The notes: generated by a model from the letters alone, not told the origin. A DNA stretch of 64,000 nucleotides from Actinokineospora baliensis (GCF_016907695.1 NZ_JAFBCK010000001.1:620001-684000); one strand, 5' to 3'. Shown: positions 1 through 10,804, numbered from the stretch's first letter. Translations and numbers: made by a program.

Positions 1-18
1 CAGCCGCGGCGCCGAGCC

Positions 19-1734
19 CTAGGACTTGATCTCCACCGGTCGGAGCGCGGCCGGGGCGGACGCGGGTACCGCCGGGCTGGCCGGGGGCACCTGCGCGACC
101 CGGCGGTAGTCGGCGCCCTGGTCAGGGCGGGGATCGGGTTCGCCGTTGTTCGGCCAGAACGAGAACGCGCGTTCGGCCTGGGCGGTGATGGTCAGGGAGG
201 GGTTCACGCCGAGGTTGGCGGTGATGGCGGAGCCGTCGACGACCGAGAGCCCCGGGTAGTGGTGCACCCGGTGGTAGGGGTCGAGGACACCGTCGTCGGC
301 GGTGGCGCCGATGGGGCACCCGCCGATGAAGTGCGCGGTCAGCGGGATGTTGGCCAGCTCGCCCCAGGTACCGCCGGGCATGCCGCCGATGTGCTTGGCG
401 GTGAGCTGGTTCGCGTCGTAGCCCGCCTGGATGAACGACGGGTTGGGCTCGCCGTGGCCCTGCCTGGAGGTGTACTTGCGGCGGCCGAACAGGCCCCGGC
501 GGGTGTAGGTGGTGATGGAGTTGTCCAGGCTCTGCATCACCAGCAGGATCACCGTGCGCTCGCTCCACCGGTAGCCCTGCAGCAGCCGGGCCGTCTGGAC
601 GGGGTGCCGGGCGGCGAACCTGAGGGCCTGGCGGTAGCGCGGTACCGGCAGTGAACCGTCGGTGGCGAGGGTTTGCAGCAGGCTCATGGCGTTGCTGCCC
701 TTGCCGTAGCGGACCGGTTCGATGTGGGTGTTCTCGTCGGGGTGGAAGGACGACGTGATCGCGACCCCCCGGCTGTAGTCGTGGGCGGGGTCCACTGTGG
801 TGCGTCCCGCGCCGACGATCGATTCGGAGTTGGTGCGGGTGAGCTCGCCCAGGCGCGGCGAGAGCTTCGGCAGTGAACCGGTGTCGCGCATGGCGTGCAG
901 CAGGTTCTGCGTGCCCCAGGTACCCGCCGCTAAGACGACCTGCCCGGCCGTGATGGTGGTGCGGAACCTCTTAGAGCGTGTGCCGGTCTTACGCAGATCC
1001 AGTTCGTACCCGCCATCTCCCCGCGGGCGGACGGCGGTGACCGTCGTGAGTGGAATGACCTGCGCGCCGTTCTTCTCCGCCAGGTAGAGGTAGTTCTTCA
1101 CGAGCGTGTTCTTGGCGCCAACACGGCACCCGGTCATGCAGGAGCCGCACTCCGTGCACCCCACCCGCTTGGGCCCCTCGCCACCGAAGAACGGGTCGTC
1201 GACGGTCTCACCCGGAGAGCCGAAGAACACCCCCACCGGCGTCGGGTGGTAGCTGTCGGCGACGTCCATCTCCGCGGCGACCTTCTGCATGACCTCGTCC
1301 GACGGCGTCACTGTGGGGTTCGTGACGACCCCCAGCATCCGCGTCGCCTGGTCGTAGTGCGGCGCCAACTCGGCTTCCCAGTCGGTGATGTGCGCCCACT
1401 GCCGGTCTTGGTAGAAGGGCTTGAGCGGCCGGTAGAGCGTATTCGCGTAGACCAGCGACCCGCCGCCGACGCCTGCGCCCGCGAGCACCAGCACGTCCTT
1501 GAGCAGGTGGATCCGCTGGATGCCGTAGCAGCCCAGCGGCGGCGCCCAGAGGTACTTGCGAACGTCCCACGAGGTCTTGGCGAACTCGTCGTCGGCGAAC
1601 CGGCGGCCCGCTTCGACCACGGCGACCCGGTAGCCCTTCTCGGTCAGCCGGAGCGCGGCGACGCTGCCGCCGAACCCGGAACCCACCACCACGACGTCGT
1701 AGTCCGGCTTGTTACCGGTGAGTTGCGCGCCCAT
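19..1734 (-). CDS. GMC-family FAD oxidoreductase, ChoD-like
   Basis: Predicted FAD-dependent GMC oxidoreductase of 571 residues, close in length and gene context to mycobacterial ChoD (putative cholesterol oxidase), which also lies next to guaB3/guaB. The N-terminus has a Rossmann dinucleotide motif (VVVVGSGFGGS, residues 14-24). A cysteine cluster C193-x2-C196-x2-C199-x3-C203 (GCTECGSCMTGC) is typical of this subfamily and could bind metal, but its role is not known to me. The C-terminal part carries the GMC substrate half with NPSLTITAQAERAF. The reading frame stays open to 1914, but the domain begins at ATG 1734. The true substrate (sterol or other alcohol) cannot be read from sequence. 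Confidence 0.8.
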   Translation of the reverse strand: MGAQLTGNKPDYDVVVVGSGFGGSVAALRLTEKGYRVAVVEAGRRFADDEFAKTSWDVRKYLWAPPLGCYGIQRIHLLKDVLVLAGAGVGGGSLVYANTLYRPLKPFYQDRQWAHITDWEAELAPHYDQATRMLGVVTNPTVTPSDEVMQKVAAEMDVADSYHPTPVGVFFGSPGETVDDPFFGGEGPKRVGCTECGSCMTGCRVGAKNTLVKNYLYLAEKNGAQVIPLTTVTAVRPRGDGGYELDLRKTGTRSKRFRTTITAGQVVLAAGTWGTQNLLHAMRDTGSLPKLSPRLGELTRTNSESIVGAGRTTVDPAHDYSRGVAITSSFHPDENTHIEPVRYGKGSNAMSLLQTLATDGSLPVPRYRQALRFAARHPVQTARLLQGYRWSERTVILLVMQSLDNSITTYTRRGLFGRRKYTSRQGHGEPNPSFIQAGYDANQLTAKHIGGMPGGTWGELANIPLTAHFIGGCPIGATADDGVLDPYHRVHHYPGLSVVDGSAITANLGVNPSLTITAQAERAFSFWPNNGEPDPRPDQGADYRRVAQVPPASPAVPASAPAALRPVEIKS

Positions 1735-1810
1735 GGGCGCCAGGCTAAGCGCAGGCGGCGGCAGCGGGCTAGGGCCCGAACGGATTTTTCTGTGACCGCC
1801 GGTAACAGAG

Positions 1811-2311
1811 TCAGCCCAGGTCGGACCGCAGCAGCCCGAACAGCACCATGTCCCTGCGCTGCCCGCCGCGCAGCTGCGCCCCGCGCGCCACGCCCTCCTC
1901 GCGCAGGCCCGCACCGGCGATCGCCCGGCGCGCGGCCACGTTGGTCACGTCGGTGGACGCCTCGACCCGGTCCAGGTCGGTCGTGGCGAACAGGTGCTCC
2001 ACCAGCAACCGCAGCGCCCCGACCCCGGCACCGCGGCCACGCGCCGACGGCAGCAGCCCGATGCCCATGTTCCACGCCGCGCAGCCGCGCGTGGGCCCGT
2101 AGGACACCTGGTGCCAGCTCACGTCGCCGAGCAGCTCGCCGGAGTCCGAGTCGACCACCACCGCCCGACCGATGTCGCGCGGCGGCAGCGACGGCCGGGG
2201 GTCGGGGTCCACGTCGAACGCGCCGTCCGAGGCGGCGCGCAGCCGCTCCACATCGCCCTCGGCGGGTTCGGCCAACGCGAACCCGCCACCGCCGTGCAGC
2301 ACCCGCCTCAT
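1811..2311 (-). CDS. GNAT acetyltransferase, RimJ/RimL type
   Basis: 166-residue GCN5-related N-acetyltransferase. The acetyl-CoA pyrophosphate loop is recognisable as LLPSARGRGAGVGALRLLVEH (residues about 86-106), followed by a helix and VEASTDVTNVAARRAIAGAG, the NxxSxrvxexaG-like segment of the RimJ/RimL subfamily. The start codon overlaps the guaB3 stop by 4 bases, so it is probably translated from the guaB-guaB3 transcript. The acceptor substrate is unknown. Confidence 0.75.
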   Translation of the reverse strand: MRRVLHGGGGFALAEPAEGDVERLRAASDGAFDVDPDPRPSLPPRDIGRAVVVDSDSGELLGDVSWHQVSYGPTRGCAAWNMGIGLLPSARGRGAGVGALRLLVEHLFATTDLDRVEASTDVTNVAARRAIAGAGLREEGVARGAQLRGGQRRDMVLFGLLRSDLG

Positions 2312-3453
2312 CCGCGGACCGTCAGGCCGACCTTCTGGAACTCCTTCAGGTCCGAGTAGCCGGTCTTGGCCATCGCCCTGCGGAGCGCGCCGAACAGGTT
2401 CACCAACCCGTCGGCGTCGGTGGACGGACCGAACAGCAGCGTCTTGAGGTCCACCTCGACGTCCTCGGCGACCGGCAGCACCCGGCTGCGCGGCAGCGAC
2501 GGGTGCGCCGCCGCCGAGGTCCAGTACAAGCCCTGCCCCGGCGCCTCGGCGGCCAGCGCGAGCGGCGCGCCCAGCATGACCGCGTCCGCGCCGCAGGCGA
2601 TGGACTTGGCGATGTCGCCGCTGGCGTGCACGTCGCCGTCGGCGATCACGTGCACGTACCGGCCACCGGTCTCGTCGAGGTAGTCCCGCCGGGCGGCGGC
2701 GGCGTCGACGATCGCCGTGGCCATCGGGGTCCCGATGCCCAGGGAGCTGTCGGTGGTGGTGATCCCCGCGCAGTGCCCGTAGCCGACGATCACGCCCGCC
2801 GCGCCGGTGCGCATCAGGTGCATCGCGGTGCGGTAGTCGTGCACGCCACCGGCGATGACCGGCACGTCGAGGTCGGCGATGAACCGCTTCAGGTTCAGCG
2901 GCTCGTCCCCGCCGGAGTCGCGGGCCACGTGCTCGGCGGAGACGATCGTGCCCTGCACGACCAGGACCTCCACCCCGGCGGCCAGCAGGTGCGGGGTCAG
3001 CTCGGCCGCCCGCTGCGGGCTCACCCGCGCCGCCACCGTCACCCCGGCCTCGCGGACCGGCCGGATCGCCTCGGCGATCAGGTCGACCTGGATCGGCGCC
3101 GCGTGCAGCCGCTGCAGCTCGGCCACCAGCAGCCCGGGGTCATCGCCCTTCTCCGCCGCGCCGACCAGCGCGAACAGCGCCTCCTCCACCTTGGGGTGCC
3201 TGGCCCACAGGCCCTCGGCGTTGATCACCCCGAGCCCGCCGAGCTCCCCGACGGCCACCGCGGTGGCTGGCGAGACGATCGCGTCGGTCGGGTGGGTGAT
3301 CAGCGGGATGTCGAACCGGTAGGCGTCGATCTGCCAGGTGGTCGAGACGTCCTTGGACGAGCGGGTGCGCCGCGACGGCACGATCTCCACCTCGTCGAGC
3401 CCGAAGGCGCGCCGGGCGGTCCGGCCCATGCCGATGTCGACAAGATCCCGCAC
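2308..3453 (-). CDS. guaB3: GuaB3 family IMP dehydrogenase-related protein
   Basis: 381 residues, a single TIM-barrel IMPDH/GMP reductase homologue without the CBS pair found in GuaB. Recognisable parts are the N-terminal MRDLVDIGMGRTARRAFGLD, the barrel strand AGVIVGYGHCAGITTTDSSL (the place of the IMPDH catalytic Cys loop) and DGDVHASGDIAKSIACGADA, the phosphate-binding segment. It lies 29 bases downstream of guaB in the same orientation, as in mycobacteria. The family is annotated as IMPDH-like; whether it oxidises IMP is not established by sequence. Confidence 0.88.
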   Translation of the reverse strand: MRDLVDIGMGRTARRAFGLDEVEIVPSRRTRSSKDVSTTWQIDAYRFDIPLITHPTDAIVSPATAVAVGELGGLGVINAEGLWARHPKVEEALFALVGAAEKGDDPGLLVAELQRLHAAPIQVDLIAEAIRPVREAGVTVAARVSPQRAAELTPHLLAAGVEVLVVQGTIVSAEHVARDSGGDEPLNLKRFIADLDVPVIAGGVHDYRTAMHLMRTGAAGVIVGYGHCAGITTTDSSLGIGTPMATAIVDAAAARRDYLDETGGRYVHVIADGDVHASGDIAKSIACGADAVMLGAPLALAAEAPGQGLYWTSAAAHPSLPRSRVLPVAEDVEVDLKTLLFGPSTDADGLVNLFGALRRAMAKTGYSDLKEFQKVGLTVRG

Positions 3454-3482
3454 GGGGTGTTCCTTTCCGAGCGCTGAGCTGG

Positions 3483-5616
<2,134 letters not shown>

Positions 5617-5619
5617 ACG

Positions 5620-5666
5620 ACCGCGAAAAAGCCCCGCAGGAGCGTCCTGCGGGGCTTTTTCGCGGT
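5620..5666. terminator. Bidirectional intrinsic terminator
   Basis: Perfect inverted repeat with 22-base arms (5620-5641 and 5645-5666) and a 3-base loop, with an A5 tract in the left arm and a T5 tract in the right arm. It sits between the convergent DUF5319-type gene (ends 5616) and rsdA (ends 5705) and can serve both strands. Confidence 0.9.
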
Positions 5667-5704
5667 TGTTCGGGTCTTCGGTCCGGTTCGCCGGTCCGCG
5701 GCCG

Positions 5705-6727
5705 TCAGGAGGTCGTGTCGCCCGCGGCGGGTCCGGACTGCGGCGCACCGGTGTCCGGTTCGTTGATCTTGGGCACCTCGGACTGCGGCGTCGTCGGTTC
5801 GGTGGTCGTGGTCGTCGGCGGCGGGGTGGTCGGCTCGGTGGTCGACACCGGCGGGCTGCTCGGCGATGTGGTGGTCTGCGGGACCGTGACCACGGTCGTG
5901 CTGCTCGGCAGCGTCGAGGTCGCGGGCGGGAGCGTGGTCGGCGTCGCCGACGGCGGCGGCTGCGCGCCGTTGGCTGGCGCACCGGGCAGCTGCGAGAGCA
6001 GGTCGGCGTGGGTCGCGGCGAGTTCGGCGGCGCCGTCCTCGCTGGCCACGGCCGGGAGGCCCTTCTTGGCCTCCTCCAGCTTCGACTTGGCCTCGGCGAG
6101 CTTGCCCTCGGCGAGCGCGGTCTGGGCGATGTCGAGGTCCTGGCGCACCGACGCCGCCGCCTCGACGGACCGGGCGTGGTCGGCGTAGAGGACCTTGGTC
6201 AGGCTCCACAGGGTGTCGCCCGGCTGGGCGTCGCGGGCGGCGAGACCGGCGCCGGTGAAGGCGATGGCCAGCACGGCGGCCGCGGCGGCGAACGGCACCA
6301 GGAGCCTGGGTCTGCGGCGGCCGCGGGCCTTGGCGGCGATCACGGTGGCCACGGCCAGCTTGGCGTCGACCAGTTCGCCGATCGGCGCGGAGTCGACCTC
6401 GTCGCGCCAGGAGCTCAGCAGCGCGGCGAGCTCGTCGTCGCGGAAGTCCGGCGGCAGGTCGGAGTCGAAGGCGGACCCGGCGAAGGGGTCGTCGACGGGC
6501 CGCTCACCGCGGACCGCGGCGCCGAGCGCGTCGAGGAACGCGTCGTCGGCGTGCACCCGGGAGATGTCCACCGCGTCGTCGGACTCGGCCAGGTCGGCGA
6601 ACTCGGCGAGCTCGTCGTCGAGCCGCAGGCCGGAGCCGAACGGGACCGGGGTCACGTTCAGCTGTTCGGCGCGCGCGGACGCGGCGTCATCCGCACCGCG
6701 TTCGTCGCGATCGCTCTGGTCGGGCAC
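5705..6727 (-). CDS. rsdA: Anti-sigma-D factor RsdA
   Basis: 340 residues. It is predicted to hold SigD inactive at the membrane. The N-terminal segment holds VDISRVHADDAFLDALG (about 50-66), the short SigD-binding region in the mycobacterial counterpart. A central membrane span LLVPFAAAAAVLAIAFTGAGL (about 142-162) separates the cytoplasmic binding region from an extracytoplasmic part with an Ala/Lys/Glu helix (residues about 185-240) and a Pro/Thr/Ser-rich tail likely to be disordered. It starts directly after the sigD stop (6728), so the two are co-transcribed. Release by regulated proteolysis is known for the family, not shown here. Confidence 0.85.
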   Translation of the reverse strand: MPDQSDRDERGADDAASARAEQLNVTPVPFGSGLRLDDELAEFADLAESDDAVDISRVHADDAFLDALGAAVRGERPVDDPFAGSAFDSDLPPDFRDDELAALLSSWRDEVDSAPIGELVDAKLAVATVIAAKARGRRRPRLLVPFAAAAAVLAIAFTGAGLAARDAQPGDTLWSLTKVLYADHARSVEAAASVRQDLDIAQTALAEGKLAEAKSKLEEAKKGLPAVASEDGAAELAATHADLLSQLPGAPANGAQPPPSATPTTLPPATSTLPSSTTVVTVPQTTTSPSSPPVSTTEPTTPPPTTTTTEPTTPQSEVPKINEPDTGAPQSGPAAGDTTS

Positions 6728-7336
6728 TCAGGCCACCTCCTCCGCCGACAAAGTCTTGCGCAACCTGGCAAGTGCCCGGTGCTGGGCCACCCGAACCGCG
6801 CCGGGCGTCGATCCGACCGCCTCGGCCGTCTCCTCGGCCGAGAGGCCGACGACGACCCGGAGCACGACGATCTCACGTTGCTTGTCCGGCAGGACGGACA
6901 GCAGTTCGCTCATCCGGCGCGACAGCTCCCCCTGCATCGCCCGCTGCTCCGGACCGGCCTGCGTCTCCGGCTCGTCGGGTACGTCGGCGACGGGGTCGGT
7001 TCGGTTACGCGCGGCCGCGCGGTGCGCGTCGGCGACCTTGTGCGCGGCGATGCCGTAGACGAAGGCCAGGAACGGGCGGCCTTGGTCGCGGTAGCCGGGC
7101 AGGGCCGTCAACACCGCGAGACACACCTCCTGCGCCACGTCGTCCGCCGAGGCGAACGAGCGTTCCTGCCTGCCGACACGGGCGCGGCAGTACCGCACCA
7201 CCAGGGGCCGAACGGACGCCAGGACCCGCTCCACCGCGCGAGGGTCACCCTCGACGGCAGCGCTCACCGACGCGTCCAGTCCGTCCCCCAATGTGGTCAT
7301 CGCAGAATGCAGCCCTGGTGTTACGAGTGCGGTCAT
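6728..7336 (-). CDS. sigD: ECF RNA polymerase sigma factor SigD
   Basis: 202 residues. ECF sigma factor with region 2 (RPLVVRYCRARVG, DDVAQEVCLAVLTALPGY, FLAFVYGIAAHKVADAHR) and region 4 (LPDKQREIVVLRVVVGLSAEETA, GSTPGAVRVAQHRALARLR). Strong likeness to M. tuberculosis SigD, including the neighbourhood. ATG 7336 is taken as start; ATG 7300 (MTTLGDGLDASVSAAV) aligns best with my memory of mycobacterial SigD and is an equally good choice. Neither has a strong Shine-Dalgarno sequence. Adjacent to its anti-sigma gene downstream. Confidence 0.9.
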   Translation of the reverse strand: MTALVTPGLHSAMTTLGDGLDASVSAAVEGDPRAVERVLASVRPLVVRYCRARVGRQERSFASADDVAQEVCLAVLTALPGYRDQGRPFLAFVYGIAAHKVADAHRAAARNRTDPVADVPDEPETQAGPEQRAMQGELSRRMSELLSVLPDKQREIVVLRVVVGLSAEETAEAVGSTPGAVRVAQHRALARLRKTLSAEEVA

Positions 7337-7562
7337 CTGAAGGACACCCAACCGGGGCCGATGCCCCGCTCGGGGTCCACCGTACCGCCCGGCTCGCCCG
7401 GCCGACCCGCGGTGGGCGGGCCGGGGGGCGCGGTGGCACGCGCCACAGTAACCGGCACAGGGGGTGGTGGCGCGGCGGTGGGGACTGACGCAGCGGGTAC
7501 CGCGGGCACTGCTGGCACCTCCACGGCGGTGGGGGAACACCGGACGGGTGAGTGAACACACA

Positions 7563-7610
7563 CGACCAGCCGTGCGTGCCCGGTGCGCTTCGGGCACGCA
7601 CGGCTGGTCG
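7563..7610. terminator. Intrinsic terminator after bldM-like gene
   Basis: Perfect 19-base arms (7563-7581 and 7592-7610) around a 10-base loop, starting 15 bases past the stop of the regulator at 7626. No long T run, which is common for actinobacterial terminators. The rest of the 289 bases between sigD and the regulator shows no gene. Confidence 0.8.
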
Positions 7611-7625
7611 CCGACGCTGGTGCGG

Positions 7626-8222
7626 TTAGGAGACCAGGCCGCGCCGGAACCCATGGGCCACCGCTTGCGCGCGGTCACGGACGCCGAGCTTGCGGAACAG
7701 CCGCCGCGCGTGCGTCTTCACGGTGTCTTCGGACAGGTACAGCTCGCGGCCGATCTGCCCGTTGCTCTTGCCCTGGCTCATGCCGCGCAGCACCTGCAGC
7801 TCGCGGTCGGTGAGCTGGACCCCAGGGTCCGATGGCTGCCTCGGTGCGGGCACCGAGGTGCTGGCCAGCGTGTGCGCGAGCGCGGCGACCAGCTCGGGGC
7901 GCGAGGCGTCCCAGCGGAGGTAACCGCGAGCGCCGCCCGCGATGGCGGCGGCGATGCTGCCCGCGTCGTCCGGCGCGCCGAACACGATGACGTTGGCCTG
8001 CGGGTTCGCCGAGACGAGCCGCCGCGTGGCCTCCACCCCGGTCGGCACCGCGCGCTGGGTGCCCACGAGGACGACATCCACCGGCTGCCGGGAGAACCGG
8101 GCGAGCAGCTCGTCACCGTGCGCTACGCAGTCGATGCGACTGACCCCTGGCACAGCGGACATGACACGGGTCAAGCCCTCCCGCACGCTGCGGCGGTCGT
8201 CGCAGATCAAGACCGTCGTCAC
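7626..8222 (-). CDS. BldM-like orphan response regulator, degenerate receiver
   Basis: 198 residues: receiver domain (1-120) and LuxR/NarL helix-turn-helix (about 135-198; LTDRELQVLRGMSQGKSNGQ, LYLSEDTVKTHARRLFRKLG). Close throughout to Streptomyces BldM, a regulator of aerial development, and located by sigD/guaB as in Streptomyces. The receiver keeps the acidic pair (CDD, 7-9), but the phospho-acceptor position 54 is Gly (VVLVGTQRA), the conserved Thr/Ser is Gly (IVFGAPDD) and the conserved Lys is Trp (GYLRWDAS), so phosphotransfer looks impossible. GTG start with GGAAGGAG upstream. Probably activated by partner binding or ligand rather than a kinase (inference). Confidence 0.85.
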   Translation of the reverse strand: MTTVLICDDRRSVREGLTRVMSAVPGVSRIDCVAHGDELLARFSRQPVDVVLVGTQRAVPTGVEATRRLVSANPQANVIVFGAPDDAGSIAAAIAGGARGYLRWDASRPELVAALAHTLASTSVPAPRQPSDPGVQLTDRELQVLRGMSQGKSNGQIGRELYLSEDTVKTHARRLFRKLGVRDRAQAVAHGFRRGLVS

Positions 8223-8344
8223 GGGGACTCCTTCCTGCAGCCGAGTGACGTTCCATAACCCCTATCGGACGCCGGCGCCCGAACCTTGACACGATTCGGT
8301 GGTAAATCTGTCAACCAATCCACCGGAAGACCGGCCTGCCGATG

Positions 8345-9250
8345 TCACCTGTTCGGACCAAGGTCAAAACCCGAGGTCGGGACCCATGGCGACGCGGCGG
8401 CCGCGGCCCGGCCAGCGGGATCGGCGTGTCGTAACACACAGTCAAGGGCGGTGGCCGCTTCCCGCCGGTGCTCGTCGGCCCGTTCCGGCTCCAGATCAGC
8501 TAACACGATGCGGCAAGGCCAACGCAGCGGTACGAGCCCGTGGGTGATCGCGTCCCGGAGGCAGTCGTTGATCGCCAACAGCGCCCCGGGACGATCTCCG
8601 GCCGCGGCCAGGGTGGCGCCGAGGACGAGGTTGGACTTGGCCACCAGCCGCCGCGACGGCGACCGGGTCGCGGCGGCAGCGGCGGCCCGCGCTGGGGGAA
8701 GTGCGGCCTCGGGGCGCCCGGCCGCCAACTCGACCTCCGCGGCCACCCAGCCGCGTTTGATCTCAGCGCGCCAACCGCCGTCCGTCGAGGCGGACTCGAT
8801 TCCGAGCAGGGTTCGCGCTTCGTGGAGCTCGCCGAGCCCGATCGCGTCGGCCGCGAGGCCGAGCAGGGCGTCCGAGCGGGCGGCCGCGGCGTCGGCACCG
8901 CCCCACCGGCGATCTTGACCGCCGGTCGCCGGTGATCGTTCCCCGGTGGTCGCCGCGGCCTCGGCGAGGCGGCGCAGACCGAGCGCGTCGAGGTCCCTGG
9001 CGATGGCGTGCCCGCCGAGCTGCCTGCGGTGCGCGGCGAGGGTCACGGCGGCCAGCGCGGCGCCGGTCGGGTCGGTCCCGGTGATCACCGGCCACAGCAG
9101 GGTCGCGGCGGCCGCGTAGCGGCCCCGGCCACCGAGAGTGACAGCGGCCAACCAGGAGCGCTCCCAACCGGGACCCACTCTGAGTGGGTGTTCGCCGGGA
9201 TCCGGGCCGAACGCGGCCGCCCACAGCCGAGCACGATCGTGGTCACTCAC
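8345..9250 (-). CDS. Conserved alpha-helical protein of unknown function
   Basis: 301 residues, Ala/Arg-rich and predicted all-helical, with repeated segments such as LLGLAADAIGLGELHEARTL and LVLGATLAAAGDRPGALLAI that resemble TPR-like helical pairs. No catalytic motif recognised. GTG 9250 overlaps the end of the MerR-type gene by 8 bases (stop at 9243), so the two are translationally coupled and may work together. The open frame upstream of 9250 is antisense low complexity and not included. Function unknown. Confidence 0.65.
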   Translation of the reverse strand: MSDHDRARLWAAAFGPDPGEHPLRVGPGWERSWLAAVTLGGRGRYAAAATLLWPVITGTDPTGAALAAVTLAAHRRQLGGHAIARDLDALGLRRLAEAAATTGERSPATGGQDRRWGGADAAAARSDALLGLAADAIGLGELHEARTLLGIESASTDGGWRAEIKRGWVAAEVELAAGRPEAALPPARAAAAAATRSPSRRLVAKSNLVLGATLAAAGDRPGALLAINDCLRDAITHGLVPLRWPCRIVLADLEPERADEHRREAATALDCVLRHADPAGRAAAAASPWVPTSGFDLGPNR

Positions 9251-10304
9251 CCGGTCGACCTTGCCCCAACTCGTGGTCAGAGAGCAGGAGCGCCTCGATC
9301 CGGCCCACCGCGGTGGGCAGGTCGTCGAGCCGCTCCGCACGGGGCGGGAGGTCCGCTTCTGCCCAACCGGGGCCACCGGCGAACACGTGCACCCGTTGGC
9401 TGGTGCGCGGGACCTTGGCCAACGCGGTGGCGGGCACGGGCACCTGTGCCCACACGACGACCGCGGCGGGTGCCGTGCGCCGAACAGCGGCGGTGAGGGC
9501 GGCGTCGGGCACAGCCGCGCCGAGCATGATCGTGCCGATCTCCCGGCAGGCGAGCGCGGCCCGCAACACGTGGAGCGGGAGCGAGTGCGCCTCCTGCGGC
9601 GCGCAGCACAGCATGACCGGCCGCGGGTTGCGCGGAGCCGGGACCAACGGGGTCTTCCGGATCATGGCGGTCAGCACGCACTCGTTGACGAGGTGCTCGA
9701 CCTCGACGCAGTCCCCGGAAGCCGCCCACCGCCCGGCGACGGCGCTCAAGACCGGGCGCACCACCTCGTCCCAGGCCGCGACCACACCGCCGGTGTCGAT
9801 CGCCTCGGTGATGATCCGCTGCACCGACCGGTCGTCCATGGCCATCGCCGCTCGGCCGAGACCGCGCGCGGCCGCCGCCTCGCCGCGCAGGGACAGGCGG
9901 CGCCCGCCGTGCGGGGTGGTCTTGCCGAACCCGGTGGCCTCGCCCGGAGTCGCCCGCAGCGCGTACTCCGCCGCCTGCGCCGGTGCGGCACCTTCGAGCA
10001 GGGCGCGGCGCATGAGTTCGAGCCTGGCGACGTCGGCGGGGCCGTAGCGGCGGTGCGCCCCGGTGGCGTGCCCGGTGGGACCGAGGCCGTAGCGCCGGTC
10101 CCAGGTGCGCAGGGTCGACGGGGCGATGCCGAGCCTGCGGGCCACCGCCGAGACCGGCAGCGTCGGCTCGGCCGGTCCGCTCGTCTTCGTTACACGTCCG
10201 CCGCCGCGCGGACGGCGGCGGAGCGGAAGTTGACCACGCTCGGTGGAAGCGTCCGCGTGGTCGGACGGGATGTCAGCCACCACTGGCCCATCTTCGGGTG
10301 ACAC
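9243..10304 (-). CDS. CarH/LitR-like MerR regulator with cobalamin-binding domain
   Basis: 353 residues. A MerR helix-turn-helix at 48-110 (VSAVARRLGIAPSTLRTWDR, then GAHRRYGPADVARLELMRR) is followed by a four-helix-bundle region and an alpha/beta domain. The bundle has W193-x9-E203-H204, the W-x9-EH signature of AdoCbl photoreceptors of the CarH type. The alpha/beta domain has E238-A-H240 at the place of the cobalt-ligating ExH, and a Gly pair at 310-311. The Gly usually three residues after the ligand His is Pro. GTG start at 10304; about 45 N-terminal residues are likely disordered and the true start could be a GTG a few codons in. Divergent from whiB3. B12 and light sensing are inferred from motifs only. 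Confidence 0.72.
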   Translation of the reverse strand: MSPEDGPVVADIPSDHADASTERGQLPLRRRPRGGGRVTKTSGPAEPTLPVSAVARRLGIAPSTLRTWDRRYGLGPTGHATGAHRRYGPADVARLELMRRALLEGAAPAQAAEYALRATPGEATGFGKTTPHGGRRLSLRGEAAAARGLGRAAMAMDDRSVQRIITEAIDTGGVVAAWDEVVRPVLSAVAGRWAASGDCVEVEHLVNECVLTAMIRKTPLVPAPRNPRPVMLCCAPQEAHSLPLHVLRAALACREIGTIMLGAAVPDAALTAAVRRTAPAAVVVWAQVPVPATALAKVPRTSQRVHVFAGGPGWAEADLPPRAERLDDLPTAVGRIEALLLSDHELGQGRPGE

Positions 10305-10441
10305 CAGGGGTCCGGCAACCGGATGCGTTGACCACGCTGCGTCGAGCGGGTGAATCCGATCGGCTGAATCGCGTATCCGATGAGTCGATCACCCTTGAAC
10401 AAGGGTTGGCGCGCTTCTAGCGTGTAAGCCGCTGCACCGAA

Positions 10442-10457
10442 TGGAGTATTGACTCCA
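10442..10457. promoter_or_regulatory. Short inverted repeat upstream of whiB3
   Basis: TGGAGT-ATTG-ACTCCA, perfect 6-base arms, 29 bases before the whiB3 ATG in the 181-base divergent region shared with the CarH-like gene. It could be an operator or part of the whiB3 leader. The size is small enough to be chance. Confidence 0.3.
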
Positions 10458-10485
10458 CCAGTCCACTTGTCAGGAGGCGGCCACC

Positions 10486-10785
10486 ATGGCGGACACGCGC
10501 AGGCTCCCCGGTCCGAACGCCGACGTGTGGGACTGGCAGCTCGACGGCTCCTGCCGGGGAATGGACAGCGCGTTCTTCTTCCACCCCGACGGCGAGCGCG
10601 GGCCCGCGCGGGCGCGGCGGGAGGCCAAGGCCAAGGCGATCTGCCAGGCGTGCCCGGTGCTGTCGCTGTGCCGCAGCCACGCGCTGGCGGTGCACGAGCC
10701 GTACGGGATCTGGGGCGGGCTCTCGGAGTCCGAGCGCGAGGCGATCATCAAGACCGAGAAGCGCACGCTGGCCGTCGCCAAGTAG
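10486..10785 (+). CDS. whiB3: WhiB3-type iron-sulfur transcription factor
   Basis: 99 residues. Wbl family protein with four Fe-S cluster ligands C23, C53, C56 and C62 (C-x29-C-x2-C-x5-C) and the GIWGG turn (residues 74-78). The N-terminus LPGPNADVWDWQLDGSCRGM and the order next to groEL1/groES and sigD match M. tuberculosis WhiB3, a redox-responsive regulator that binds sigma factor region 4. AGGAGG at 10472-10477 gives a strong ribosome site. The basic C-terminal AT-hook-like tail is short. Confidence 0.9.
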   Translation: MADTRRLPGPNADVWDWQLDGSCRGMDSAFFFHPDGERGPARARREAKAKAICQACPVLSLCRSHALAVHEPYGIWGGLSESEREAIIKTEKRTLAVAK

Positions 10786-10804
10786 CGCGGCGCGAAGACG
10801 AACC

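Noticed and set aside
1246..3477. Very long plus-strand open frames such as 1246-3477 and 28897-33054
   Set aside because: They are antisense to clear family members (guaB3, nnr, glmS and others), are Arg/Pro/Gly low complexity and match no domain; GC-rich DNA gives such open frames by codon bias.
8250..8344. TTGACA-N17-TGTCAA palindrome upstream of the bldM-like gene as an operator
   Set aside because: The arms are only 6 bases and no -10 box follows at a good distance, so it was not listed as a site.
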